This document shows positions 9,223 to 15,848 of a DNA stretch of 30,731 nt, one piece after another (the first letter of the stretch is position 1; each line of letters opens with the position of its first letter). This DNA is from Pseudomonadota bacterium (GTDB lineage: Bacteria; Pseudomonadota; Alphaproteobacteria; Rhizobiales; Beijerinckiaceae): contig JAEXGT010000060.1 of assembly GCA_023450615.1 (NCBI GenBank), positions 1-30,731 of the forward strand, in the 5' to 3' direction. Below the pieces are notes generated by a model that did no database searches, was not told where the DNA came from, and worked only from the letters and a program-made list of their open reading frames with translations. A program made the translations under genes and the position numbers.

Positions 9223-9834
9223 ATGACCGACAAAACCACCTCCTACCCTGACAACCGCGACCCTGTGGCCTTCACGCAGGAAGAATTGGGCTGGCTGCCG
9301 TGGCTCGAGCCTCTCTCCGAGGACGCGCTGACCGACCGGCATTGGGCGGGCCTTGTGGAGCCCTCGCGCGCCAAGTCGCCTTACTTCCTCCTGCTCGCCC
9401 GCGATCCGGAGGTTCTGGAGGCCCGGACGAAGACCGACAAGGACATCTTCTATAACACGCGGAGTGGCCTTCCCCGCGCAGAGCGCGAGCTTGCGGCAAC
9501 CGCGACGTCTCGCTTCAACGGCTGCATCTACTGCGCCTCCGTTCACTCGCGCTTTGCCACCATCCATTCGAAACGCGGCGAGGAGGTGCAGCGCCTGCTC
9601 GATGAAGGCATCGGGGCGGATATCGACAGGCGGTGGAATGCTATCGTCGAAGCGTCTGTTGCGCTCACGGCAACGCCTTCGGCCTTCGATGACGAGCATA
9701 TCCAGCGCCTGCGCGCGACAGGGCTGGAGGACTTGGAGATCGTGGATGTCATCAACGGCGCTGCCTTCTTCAACTGGGCCAACCGACTGATGCTGTCGCT
9801 TGGCGAGCCGACGACGCCGTCCAAGAGTTCGTAA
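9223..9834 (+). CDS. Alkylhydroperoxidase (AhpD-like) domain protein, Avi_7169-like
   Basis: A 203-residue CMD/AhpD-type protein with the redox motif C101-IY-C104-ASV-H108 (CxxCxxxH), which in AhpD relays protons and electrons to reduce peroxides. The preceding ERELAATATSRFNG is the usual helix before that motif. It starts 14 bp after the previous CMD gene and ends the module. A peroxide-clearing role next to a flavin monooxygenase that can leak peroxide is plausible, but a ring-opening or decarboxylating role cannot be excluded. From memory it corresponds to TIGR04030. Confidence 0.86.
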   Translation: MTDKTTSYPDNRDPVAFTQEELGWLPWLEPLSEDALTDRHWAGLVEPSRAKSPYFLLLARDPEVLEARTKTDKDIFYNTRSGLPRAERELAATATSRFNGCIYCASVHSRFATIHSKRGEEVQRLLDEGIGADIDRRWNAIVEASVALTATPSAFDDEHIQRLRATGLEDLEIVDVINGAAFFNWANRLMLSLGEPTTPSKSS

Positions 9835-9871
9835 CAGCCTCGATAAAGCCTTCAAGATCAGGACGAATGTA

Positions 9872-9904
9872 GCCTCTGAGGCCTTCAGAGATGGCCTCAG
9901 AGGC
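9872..9904 (+). terminator. Perfect 12-bp hairpin after the transport/oxidation operon
   Basis: GCCTCTGAGGCC and GGCCTCAGAGGC pair perfectly around a 9-base loop, 38 bp after the last stop. No T-run follows, so it may be a weak or Rho-assisted terminator or an mRNA 3'-end stabiliser. Confidence 0.6.
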
Positions 9905-10123
9905 TTGCCTTCGGTTATCCCTCCTGCAGAAATGATACGTCGGCCATGATCATGTAAGCACAGGCTCACGGCTGCGGAGAAAGTCCGTTCTGGCACCGGA
10001 GGACGTCTGCATCCGGCACGAAACTTAAGAAACGCTTTGGTCTGCTCGACCAACCTAAGCAGACATTCCTGAAGTGCAGCGGATCTATTGCGTGCGCTGG
10101 GTCGACTTGGTGTCTTCGATGCA

Positions 10124-10372
10124 CTATTCCTGCTTTTCAGGGGTCTGGTGCAACCCGGAATACTGATCGCAAAACTCTCTCGGGTTTGCCCCCAGCACCT
10201 GTGCGGTGACCTCGAAGGTGTCGCGATCGGTGCGGCGGACCGAAATCGCTGTCTGTCCTGGGTCATTGCCGGTGAAGAACACATCACCCGCCTCAATGGT
10301 ATTGGCTGTACTGGCAAGTGCGATCAGGATGAGCGCAGGCCTGCAGACGCTATATGTAAGGTTGTGTCCCAT
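10124..10372 (-). CDS. Small hypothetical exported protein
   Basis: An 82-residue ORF that I do not recognise. Residues about 1-28 look like a signal peptide: a polar start, a hydrophobic core ALILIALASTA and a possible IEA-G cleavage site. The remaining 54 residues look like a compact soluble domain (TAISVRRTDRDTFEVTAQV, then FCDQYSG) with one cysteine after cleavage. No good ribosome-binding site is seen. It stands alone, convergent with the operon before it. It could be spurious; the exported-protein pattern is the main support. Confidence 0.42.
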   Translation of the reverse strand: MGHNLTYSVCRPALILIALASTANTIEAGDVFFTGNDPGQTAISVRRTDRDTFEVTAQVLGANPREFCDQYSGLHQTPEKQE

Positions 10373-10502
10373 TCGGCACTTTTCGCTCTGGTCGCTTGTG
10401 ACGGAAGCAGAACCCAGTTTCCCCGCTATGGATCACCTAAGATTAACTTCACAGCAAGGTCCTCTCGGCACTGTGCCTCCTCATCAGTAAGGAGCACGCA
10501 TC

Positions 10503-10718
10503 ATGACGGCTTGGCCACGCATCGACCGGGAACCACTCTCAGAGGAAAAGCTTCTCAAGGCTGTCAACATTCTCGCCGACCTTGTTGAGCAGAACGGCCA
10601 GGCCTTCCGGCCGCTGTACCTGAGCCTTCGCCAGCAATTGACCGAATTCCGCCTGCAGCAGGGCGCCGAGGCTGCCCTGGAAGCTATCGTGTCCCAGAGC
10701 CAAAGCGAGGTTGCCTAA
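10503..10718 (+). CDS. Small helical hypothetical protein
   Basis: A 71-residue ORF of unknown function with AAGGAG 8 bases before its ATG, the best translation signal in this part of the window. The sequence is nearly all amphipathic helix (KLLKAVNILADLVEQN, then LYLSLRQQLTEFRLQQGAE), with no cysteine or signal peptide, suggesting a small cytosolic helical or coiled protein. It lies 85 bp before a truncated IS6 transposase on the other strand. No neighbour suggests a role. Confidence 0.6.
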   Translation: MTAWPRIDREPLSEEKLLKAVNILADLVEQNGQAFRPLYLSLRQQLTEFRLQQGAEAALEAIVSQSQSEVA

Positions 10719-10798
10719 GGCGATACTTTCTCTTCAAAGGTGAACTTGGGAATGACCTAAACCCCAACAATGCGGCTGTTCTCAAGATGACATCACCA

Positions 10799-11137
10799 TC
10801 AGAGGCGGCGCGTCTGCACGATCTCATCGAGCACATAGCCGTCCTGGTCAACCGCTTGCCAGAGCCAATGCTTCTGGCCCGCGATCGTGACCACGACCTC
10901 ATCCAAATGCCAGATGTCCCAGCGGCTTGGGGTCTTGCGCCTGGGACGGCGAAAGTACGCAGGCCCGAACTTCAGAGCCCAGCGGCGGACAGTCTCATAG
11001 GAGACGAGGATGCCGCGCTTGGGCCGCATCTCCTCGACCAGCCGCAGGCTCAGAGGAAACCGGAAGTACAACCACACGGCATGGGCGATGATCTCAGGCG
11101 GAAAGCGATGGCGTTTGTAGCTGACGGGTGCGGTCAT
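10799..11137 (-). pseudogene. IS6-family transposase, 3' half missing
   Basis: The first 110 or so residues of an IS6 transposase are intact in one frame: YKRHRFPPEIIAHAVWLYF, a helix-turn-helix region ending VSYETVRRWALKFGP, then WHLDEVVVTIAGQKHWLW with the first catalytic Asp (DE of WHLDE), and VLDEIVQTRR. Homology stops abruptly at about 10800 and a stop codon follows, so the second Asp and the Glu of the DDE triad are lost. It is a different IS6 member from the remnant at 1-655. It is probably inactive. Confidence 0.85.
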
Positions 11138-11475
11138 GCCAGCCCATCTACACGATAGCGGCCAAACCCGAGGTAACGTGACAACACCGAGCGAACGCTG
11201 GCTTTCGACGCTTGATCAGCAAAGATCGCCTATTGGCACACCTGAGATGTTAGCCTGAGGGCAGCAATCCTCACATAACCAGAAGTTCCGAGTGAGCTAG
11301 GGGATTTCAGTGCGTGACTCCGGGCAAACCTTCCCCAGGGCAGACCGGCCTGCGCCATACTTCGGTGTGAAGCACTTCACAGGCCGGGTCAGATTCGTAT
11401 GACGTTCCAGGCACGAAGGCGGGGCTACGTCCTCGCCTCGCCTTGGACAACGCATCCCCCTTTCAATCTTGCCGA
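11138..11475. other. Intergenic, IS margin and an inverted repeat
   Basis: I see no convincing gene here. The stretch probably includes the outer end of the truncated IS6 element. A nested inverted repeat is present: GACCGGCCTG near 11343 with CAGGCCGGGTC near 11380, enclosing TGTGAAG-CA-CTTCACA at 11366-11381. It lies downstream of the minus-strand FMO gene and could be part of its 3' end. Confidence 0.4.
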
Positions 11476-13020
11476 TCAGGCCGCGTGGGATGCAACAGAC
11501 CTCATGACCAAATCTCGCAGGCCGCATTCCTCATCGTTCAGCTCTGGCGAGCGGATCCCACCGAAAGAGGCGGCTGCGGCCGCCGTCAGTGCCGGCGCAT
11601 CCTCAAGACCGTCCGGTCCTTGCAGGCGGAAGGAGACCGGCGAGAGCGGACCAAAGAGCAGCGCCCGCTCCAGATCCGGCCAGCGGCTGAGGTCAGGCTC
11701 CACGCCGGCATTGCGCGCAAAGAGCAGCGCCAGTACCTGCATCGGGATGCTTTGGTGTCCGTCGCATTGAGCGCGACTCCGGGCCAAGCCAGCGGCCAAG
11801 GCTTCGCGGCTCGGCGCTGGGACGACACCTGCCCAGGTGTAGGCGATCCAGCGCCCCTGCAATTCGAGAACCGGGAAGAGTGGCCCAACCTGATCGTAGA
11901 GGCCCACGAAGGCGAGCCCTTCCAACTCCGGGTGGAAGGTATGGTCGCACAGGTCAATCCGGGCGTGATCGAGCCCGAGCGTTGCAGCGACCTCTGGCGC
12001 AAGGAAGGGTAGCGACAGGCGGTAGCCGGTACCGAACAGGAGGGCGTCGAACTCGCCCTTGCTTCCATCGGTAAAGCGGATGGAGCGTCCATCGATGGCC
12101 TCAATCCAGGGACGGACCGCAATGCGGCCCTCGGCTACGAGCGGAAGGAAGTTCTGCGACTGCGTGATCCCGGCCGCGAAAATGCTCTCGTGCGGCGTCA
12201 TTGCGCCGAATTGATCGGGCGACCCGGCCACACGCAGGACCGTCGCTTTCAGTCCGGCCGCAAGGTCGTCGGGCGGCAGGACCTCGCCTGCCAGTCCTGC
12301 TGCTCGGGTGAGCATGACATGGTCGGTCGGCACCCCCGACAGCAGCTTCGGAAGAACATAGCGCTGCCGCCGGTAGCAGATCGTCACGCTACGGGCGCTG
12401 GACAGGGCGATGTCGGAGGCTATTTCAAGCGCACTGATTGAGCATCCGGCGACCAGCACGTCCTTGCCGCGGTAAGCCTGCCCACCGTTGTACTGGCTGG
12501 TGTGGGCCGCCCCAAGAGCGCCGGTGAACCGGCTAAGTCCAGGCACCGCAGGCACCTCCGGGGCCACATAGCGGCCGGATGCCACCACCACACGGGCGAA
12601 GCGCTCGGTCCGGACTTCGCCGTCTTGGCACGAGCGGAGGAGCCATCCACCGTCGTCAGTCCTTTCAAGCCGCTCGACCCAGGAGCGGCAGCGGATCCGC
12701 CCCATAAGCCCGAAGTGTTCGGCATAGCGTTCCAGATAGGCGTGCATGTCTTCCCGGCTGGGGTAAACGGGTGTGCTCTTCGGATGATCGAGATCCGAGA
12801 AGCGCGTCATGACGCGGCTGGTGTTCGTACGCATGCCGCGCCAGGTGCCGCTCAGGGGTGAGGCCGCATTCCACTGACCGCCGGGGCGGTCTGCCGCCTC
12901 GAACAGAATGGGCTCGAAGCCGTGGCTCGCCAGCCAGCGGGCAGTCACCAAGCCGGCGGGTCCAGCACCAATGATGGCCACGGCGTTGGACGGCATTTCT
13001 CGGAAGGTGGGATAGGTCAT
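11476..13020 (-). CDS. Flavin-containing monooxygenase (FMO-like)
   Basis: A 514-residue class B flavoprotein monooxygenase. The FAD-binding GAGPAGL motif is at about residues 18-24. The second nucleotide site GCSISALEIASD (NADPH) is near 200, and a LLFGTGY motif near 340. The FMO fingerprint region reads FTGALGAAHTSQY: the F-x-G and H-x3-Y halves are present but with five residues between G and H instead of the usual three. FMOs insert oxygen into N, S or ketone carbons of small molecules. It is transcribed divergently from the split-barrel/GAF operon across 138 bp with phased repeats. The substrate is unknown. A Baeyer-Villiger role is possible but the exact BVMO motif is absent. Confidence 0.9.
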   Translation of the reverse strand: MTYPTFREMPSNAVAIIGAGPAGLVTARWLASHGFEPILFEAADRPGGQWNAASPLSGTWRGMRTNTSRVMTRFSDLDHPKSTPVYPSREDMHAYLERYAEHFGLMGRIRCRSWVERLERTDDGGWLLRSCQDGEVRTERFARVVVASGRYVAPEVPAVPGLSRFTGALGAAHTSQYNGGQAYRGKDVLVAGCSISALEIASDIALSSARSVTICYRRQRYVLPKLLSGVPTDHVMLTRAAGLAGEVLPPDDLAAGLKATVLRVAGSPDQFGAMTPHESIFAAGITQSQNFLPLVAEGRIAVRPWIEAIDGRSIRFTDGSKGEFDALLFGTGYRLSLPFLAPEVAATLGLDHARIDLCDHTFHPELEGLAFVGLYDQVGPLFPVLELQGRWIAYTWAGVVPAPSREALAAGLARSRAQCDGHQSIPMQVLALLFARNAGVEPDLSRWPDLERALLFGPLSPVSFRLQGPDGLEDAPALTAAAAASFGGIRSPELNDEECGLRDLVMRSVASHAA

Positions 13021-13073
13021 CGTGAACTCCTCGATCTGGGAGCCCGTGTATTAGGCCGATCTGTGATCCGCGC

Positions 13074-13124
13074 TTCCTAAATGCTTCCTAAGTGGCCTGT
13101 GCCGATTTCCTAAAAGATTGCTAA
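13074..13124. promoter_or_regulatory. Helically phased TTCCTAA repeats in divergent promoter region
   Basis: TTCCTAA occurs at 13074, 13085 and 13107, with a one-mismatch copy TTGCTAA at 13118. The spacings are 11, 22 and 11 bp, one or two DNA turns, so all copies face the same side. They lie between the FMO start (13020) and the split-barrel start (13159). This is a likely array of regulator sites, the local winged-helix protein being the obvious candidate. Confidence 0.6.
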
Positions 13125-13158
13125 GCCGCTATGCTTCACCGGCAGGAGACTTTGACGC

Positions 13159-13629
13159 GTGCTCATCAACCAAGATCTTGCAGCCTTCATGGCCAGCCCG
13201 GTGATGATCATTTTGGGTACCCGTGATGATGCGCTCGTACCGGAGATCGCACGGGCCGTTGGAGCCACTGTTCGCAGAGAACGAGGCTGCGTCGATCTGA
13301 TGGTGTCGGAGTGGCAATGGCCGAAGACGGCGGCCAACATTCTGGCCAATGGCCAGCTTGCCGTCACCTTTGCCCGGCCCTCGGACTATGTGTCCTATCA
13401 AGTGAAAGGGCATGCCACAGTTGTGCCGACCACAGCCGAACACACCACTCTGGCACGGCGCTATATGGAGAGTATGGCGTCAACCCTGGGTGAGCTCGGT
13501 CTGGAGCCGCGGATCGTGGCGCCCTGGCTTGTCGACAGGGACTTGGTCGCGTTGAGGCTCTCCGTGCAGGAGATCTTTGTGCAGACACCGGGCGCCAAGG
13601 CCGGCCAGTTGATCGAGCGGCAACCATGA
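13159..13629 (+). CDS. Pyridoxamine-5'-phosphate-oxidase-like split-barrel protein
   Basis: A 156-residue protein of the FMN-binding split-barrel superfamily. Visible features are the strand AFMASPVMIILGTRDD at the start, WPKTAANILANGQLAVTFARP near 54-74 (the usual 'N-i-nP' helix plus strand) and a following Y-Q-VKGHATVV strand. Members bind FMN, F420 or heme; which cofactor is bound here cannot be told. The GTG start is supported by GGCAGGAG 10-17 bases upstream. It overlaps the next gene by ATGA, so the two are translationally coupled and probably act together. Confidence 0.8.
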   Translation: MLINQDLAAFMASPVMIILGTRDDALVPEIARAVGATVRRERGCVDLMVSEWQWPKTAANILANGQLAVTFARPSDYVSYQVKGHATVVPTTAEHTTLARRYMESMASTLGELGLEPRIVAPWLVDRDLVALRLSVQEIFVQTPGAKAGQLIERQP

Positions 13630-14984
13630 CGATCCGGCTTCGGGACCTTGCCGCCTGCTTCGAGGGTGTTATCCCGTCTATCATCGCCACCGCAGCGCCC
13701 GATGGCATACCGAACATCTCCTACCTGTCGCATGTCGTGCTGGTTGATGACGAGCGCGTGGCCCTGTCCAACCAGTTCTTCTCCAAGACGGCCACGAACG
13801 TGAGGGCCAATCCCGCTGCTGCCGTGCTGATCGTCAATCCTCGAGATGGCGGGCAATACCGTCTCGACGTGACATTCGAGCAAACCTTAGACAGCGGCGG
13901 GCTCTTTGACGAGATGGCCATCCAGCTCCGGGCGACCAGCACCCATATGGGCATGGGCGAGGTGATGCGGCTGCGTGGTATCGACATCTACCGGGTGAGG
14001 TCGGTGCAGGCCGTCCTCGCACTGCAGCCGGGCCAGGAAGTGTCCTCTCGGGATGTGGGGGCTCAGCTCATGGCTGCTGCCACGGTCGCCCACAATGTTT
14101 CCGAGGCGGCCGATGTCGGCTCCATTGTCGACGCTGTTCTGGATGGGCTCAGCGACACGTTCAGCTTCAGTCACGCCATGCTGTTGCTGAAAGATCCGGC
14201 CGGCGAGCGGCTCGTCACCGTTGGCAGCCGCGGCTATGAACGGAGCGGCATCGGCTCGGAGGTGCTGGTCGGCGAAGGCGTGATCGGAACGGCAGCCTCG
14301 GAGCGGCGTCCTGTGCGGGTCAGCGACATGAGCCGGATCCAGCGCTTCAGTTCTGCGGTTCATGCCTCGTTGGACGAGGAGAACCGCACGCGGACCATCG
14401 CCCTGCCAGGAATGTCCAATGCCATGAGCCAGGTCGCGCTACCGATGATTGCCCATAGCGCCTTACGTGGCGTGCTGTTTGTGGAGAGTTCCGAGCGGCT
14501 CGCCTTCACCAAGTTGGACGAAGCTGTCCTCGCGATCGTCGCAATGCAAGCGGCAGCAGCGCTCGCGCTATCCGAGACCGAGACTGGCGAAGGAGTATCA
14601 AGCGTGCCAGCTGGCACAGAGCAGCCAATCATGACAGGGCTTGGCTTTCGCGTTGTCCACTATGCGTACGATGATAGTATCTTCATCGACAATGAGTACC
14701 TGATCAAAGGGGTGCCTGGGCGACTCTTGATACACCTGCTTCGCATTCATCTGCGGGAGGGACGCACGGAGTTCACCAACCGCGAGATCCGACTCTCGGA
14801 GGAACTGCGCCTACCCGACATCAAGGATAATCTTGAAACGCGACTGCTCCTGCTCCGGCGCCGGCTTGAGGAGAAGGCCGCTCCTGTCCAGTTGCTACGA
14901 ACGGGCCGCGGCAGGATCCGTCTGGAACTTGCCGGGCCCGCGCTTCTGGAAGTGGCCTCCGGCCGAACAGGAGGGTCGCGGTAA
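13626..14984 (+). CDS. Split-barrel / GAF / winged-helix fusion protein
   Basis: A 452-residue three-part protein. Residues about 1-125 are a second pyridoxamine-phosphate-oxidase-like split barrel (IIATAAPDGIPNISYLSHV, then SNQFFSKTATNVRANPAAAVLIV in split form). Residues about 150-320 form a GAF domain, with GEGVIGTAASERRPVRVSDM and a closing VALPMIAHSALRGVLFVES strand pair. Residues about 335-452 resemble an OmpR-like winged helix (IDNEYLIKGVPGRLLIHLLR, then TNREIRLSEELRLPDIKDN and RLLLLRRRLEEK). I infer a flavin- or redox-responsive transcription factor. The GAF domain could bind a small ligand. It is the second gene of a coupled pair facing the FMO, whose promoter region carries phased repeats. 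The N-terminal domain could instead be enzymatic. Confidence 0.82.
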   Translation: MTIRLRDLAACFEGVIPSIIATAAPDGIPNISYLSHVVLVDDERVALSNQFFSKTATNVRANPAAAVLIVNPRDGGQYRLDVTFEQTLDSGGLFDEMAIQLRATSTHMGMGEVMRLRGIDIYRVRSVQAVLALQPGQEVSSRDVGAQLMAAATVAHNVSEAADVGSIVDAVLDGLSDTFSFSHAMLLLKDPAGERLVTVGSRGYERSGIGSEVLVGEGVIGTAASERRPVRVSDMSRIQRFSSAVHASLDEENRTRTIALPGMSNAMSQVALPMIAHSALRGVLFVESSERLAFTKLDEAVLAIVAMQAAAALALSETETGEGVSSVPAGTEQPIMTGLGFRVVHYAYDDSIFIDNEYLIKGVPGRLLIHLLRIHLREGRTEFTNREIRLSEELRLPDIKDNLETRLLLLRRRLEEKAAPVQLLRTGRGRIRLELAGPALLEVASGRTGGSR

Positions 14985-15032
14985 GCAGAGGCGTTGAAGC
15001 CGGGAGATTGCTGTTCCAACGAATGCCGCTTT

Positions 15033-15057
15033 CGAGACATGCGGAATGTCTCGTTTT
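15033..15057 (+). terminator. Rho-independent terminator
   Basis: CGAGACAT and ATGTCTCG form a perfect 8-bp stem with a 5-base loop, followed directly by TTTT. It is about 50 bp after the stop of the split-barrel/GAF gene and closes that operon. Confidence 0.8.
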
Positions 15058-15152
15058 GGCCGATTTCGTTGATTTAGTCGGCCAGTGGGATCGCTGTGTT
15101 CAGCTCAGCGTTTGGGCTCCAGAGCCGGGATCGGGCTGGGTGGAGGCCATCG

Positions 15153-15307
15153 TCATGCTCCTCCCCCGGCGAAGGTGGGCATGGGCCGCAACTTGGCGAG
15201 CCGTCTCAGGTTCTGCGCCGTGGCGGCTAGCAGGAACTCGTCCCTTGCATCGTTTAGCCCGCGCCGTCTCAGACGCGCCAGTCTCAAGATGCGTTTCGGC
15301 AGGGCGC
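15153..15307 (-). pseudogene. IS1182-type transposase, C-terminal scrap
   Basis: On the minus strand an open stretch of about 50 codons reads RILRLARLRRRGLNDARDEF, then LLAATAQNLRRLAKL, and ends at a stop at 15153-15155. This is the typical C-terminal tail of IS1182/IS5-like DDE transposases. No upstream catalytic region remains, so it is a remnant only. It marks a past insertion between the FMO/GAF region and the polyol island. Confidence 0.75.
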
Positions 15308-15743
15308 CTGCAAACGATTCAGTTTGAATCTTATCGGAGAACCGGCACGGAAATGCCAGCTTCTTCTCCTCGAGTGGCAGTTTGAACTAGGAAACTAAGT
15401 CTTACTGACGAGGATTGAGGTCCTCTGCATACCTAATAGGGTGTGGCGGCTGCCCTTGGTGCGCTCGCCTGATTTTTGCGCCTGTCTTCGTTCCTGACAC
15501 TCTCAGGAGCGAACGGTGATTCGCAGTGACCGGACTTAATCCGTCAAGCATGTGCACGACGAAGCTTGCTGCTGCAACTTGTTCAGGCAGCAATCCTGCA
15601 TGCGGGCTTCCGGGGTACCTAACAGAGGCGTAGTCGCGCCACCCGGGTTCCTGTGCATGAGCAATAATCCGCGCTGGTCCGCTTCAGGACCACGGCCTAT
15701 CGGTGGCTCACAGGCCCTGCATATACTTTAAAGTCGTATTTCG
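15308..15743. other. Intergenic, no recognisable gene
   Basis: No ORF here has convincing length, start signal or family motif. A 63-codon minus-strand frame at 15402-15593 has no known motif. The right end is AT-richer (ATATACTTTAAAG near 15721) and probably belongs to the control region of the GMC oxidoreductase. Confidence 0.5.
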
Positions 15744-15762
15744 GTCAAAAAAGTACAGATCG
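15744..15762 (+). promoter_or_regulatory. Shared 19-bp element, copy 1 (before GMC oxidoreductase)
   Basis: GTCAAAAAAGTACAGATCG matches the element at 18613 at 17 of 19 positions. It is about 87 bp upstream of the GMC oxidoreductase start. A candidate site for the AraC regulator encoded between the two copies; the link is inference. Confidence 0.5.
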
Positions 15763-15848
15763 AATGCAGTTGTGGCTGTAGTCGACCGCCAATCACCATC
15801 GTAGGCTTTCCGGCCAGCCTTCCATGGGGAGGGGAAGAGTGGAACCTC

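Noticed and set aside
9205..10317. 370-codon minus-strand frame over the AhpD-like gene
   Set aside because: It overlaps a gene with an intact CxxCxxxH motif and reads as low-quality Arg/Ser-rich sequence.
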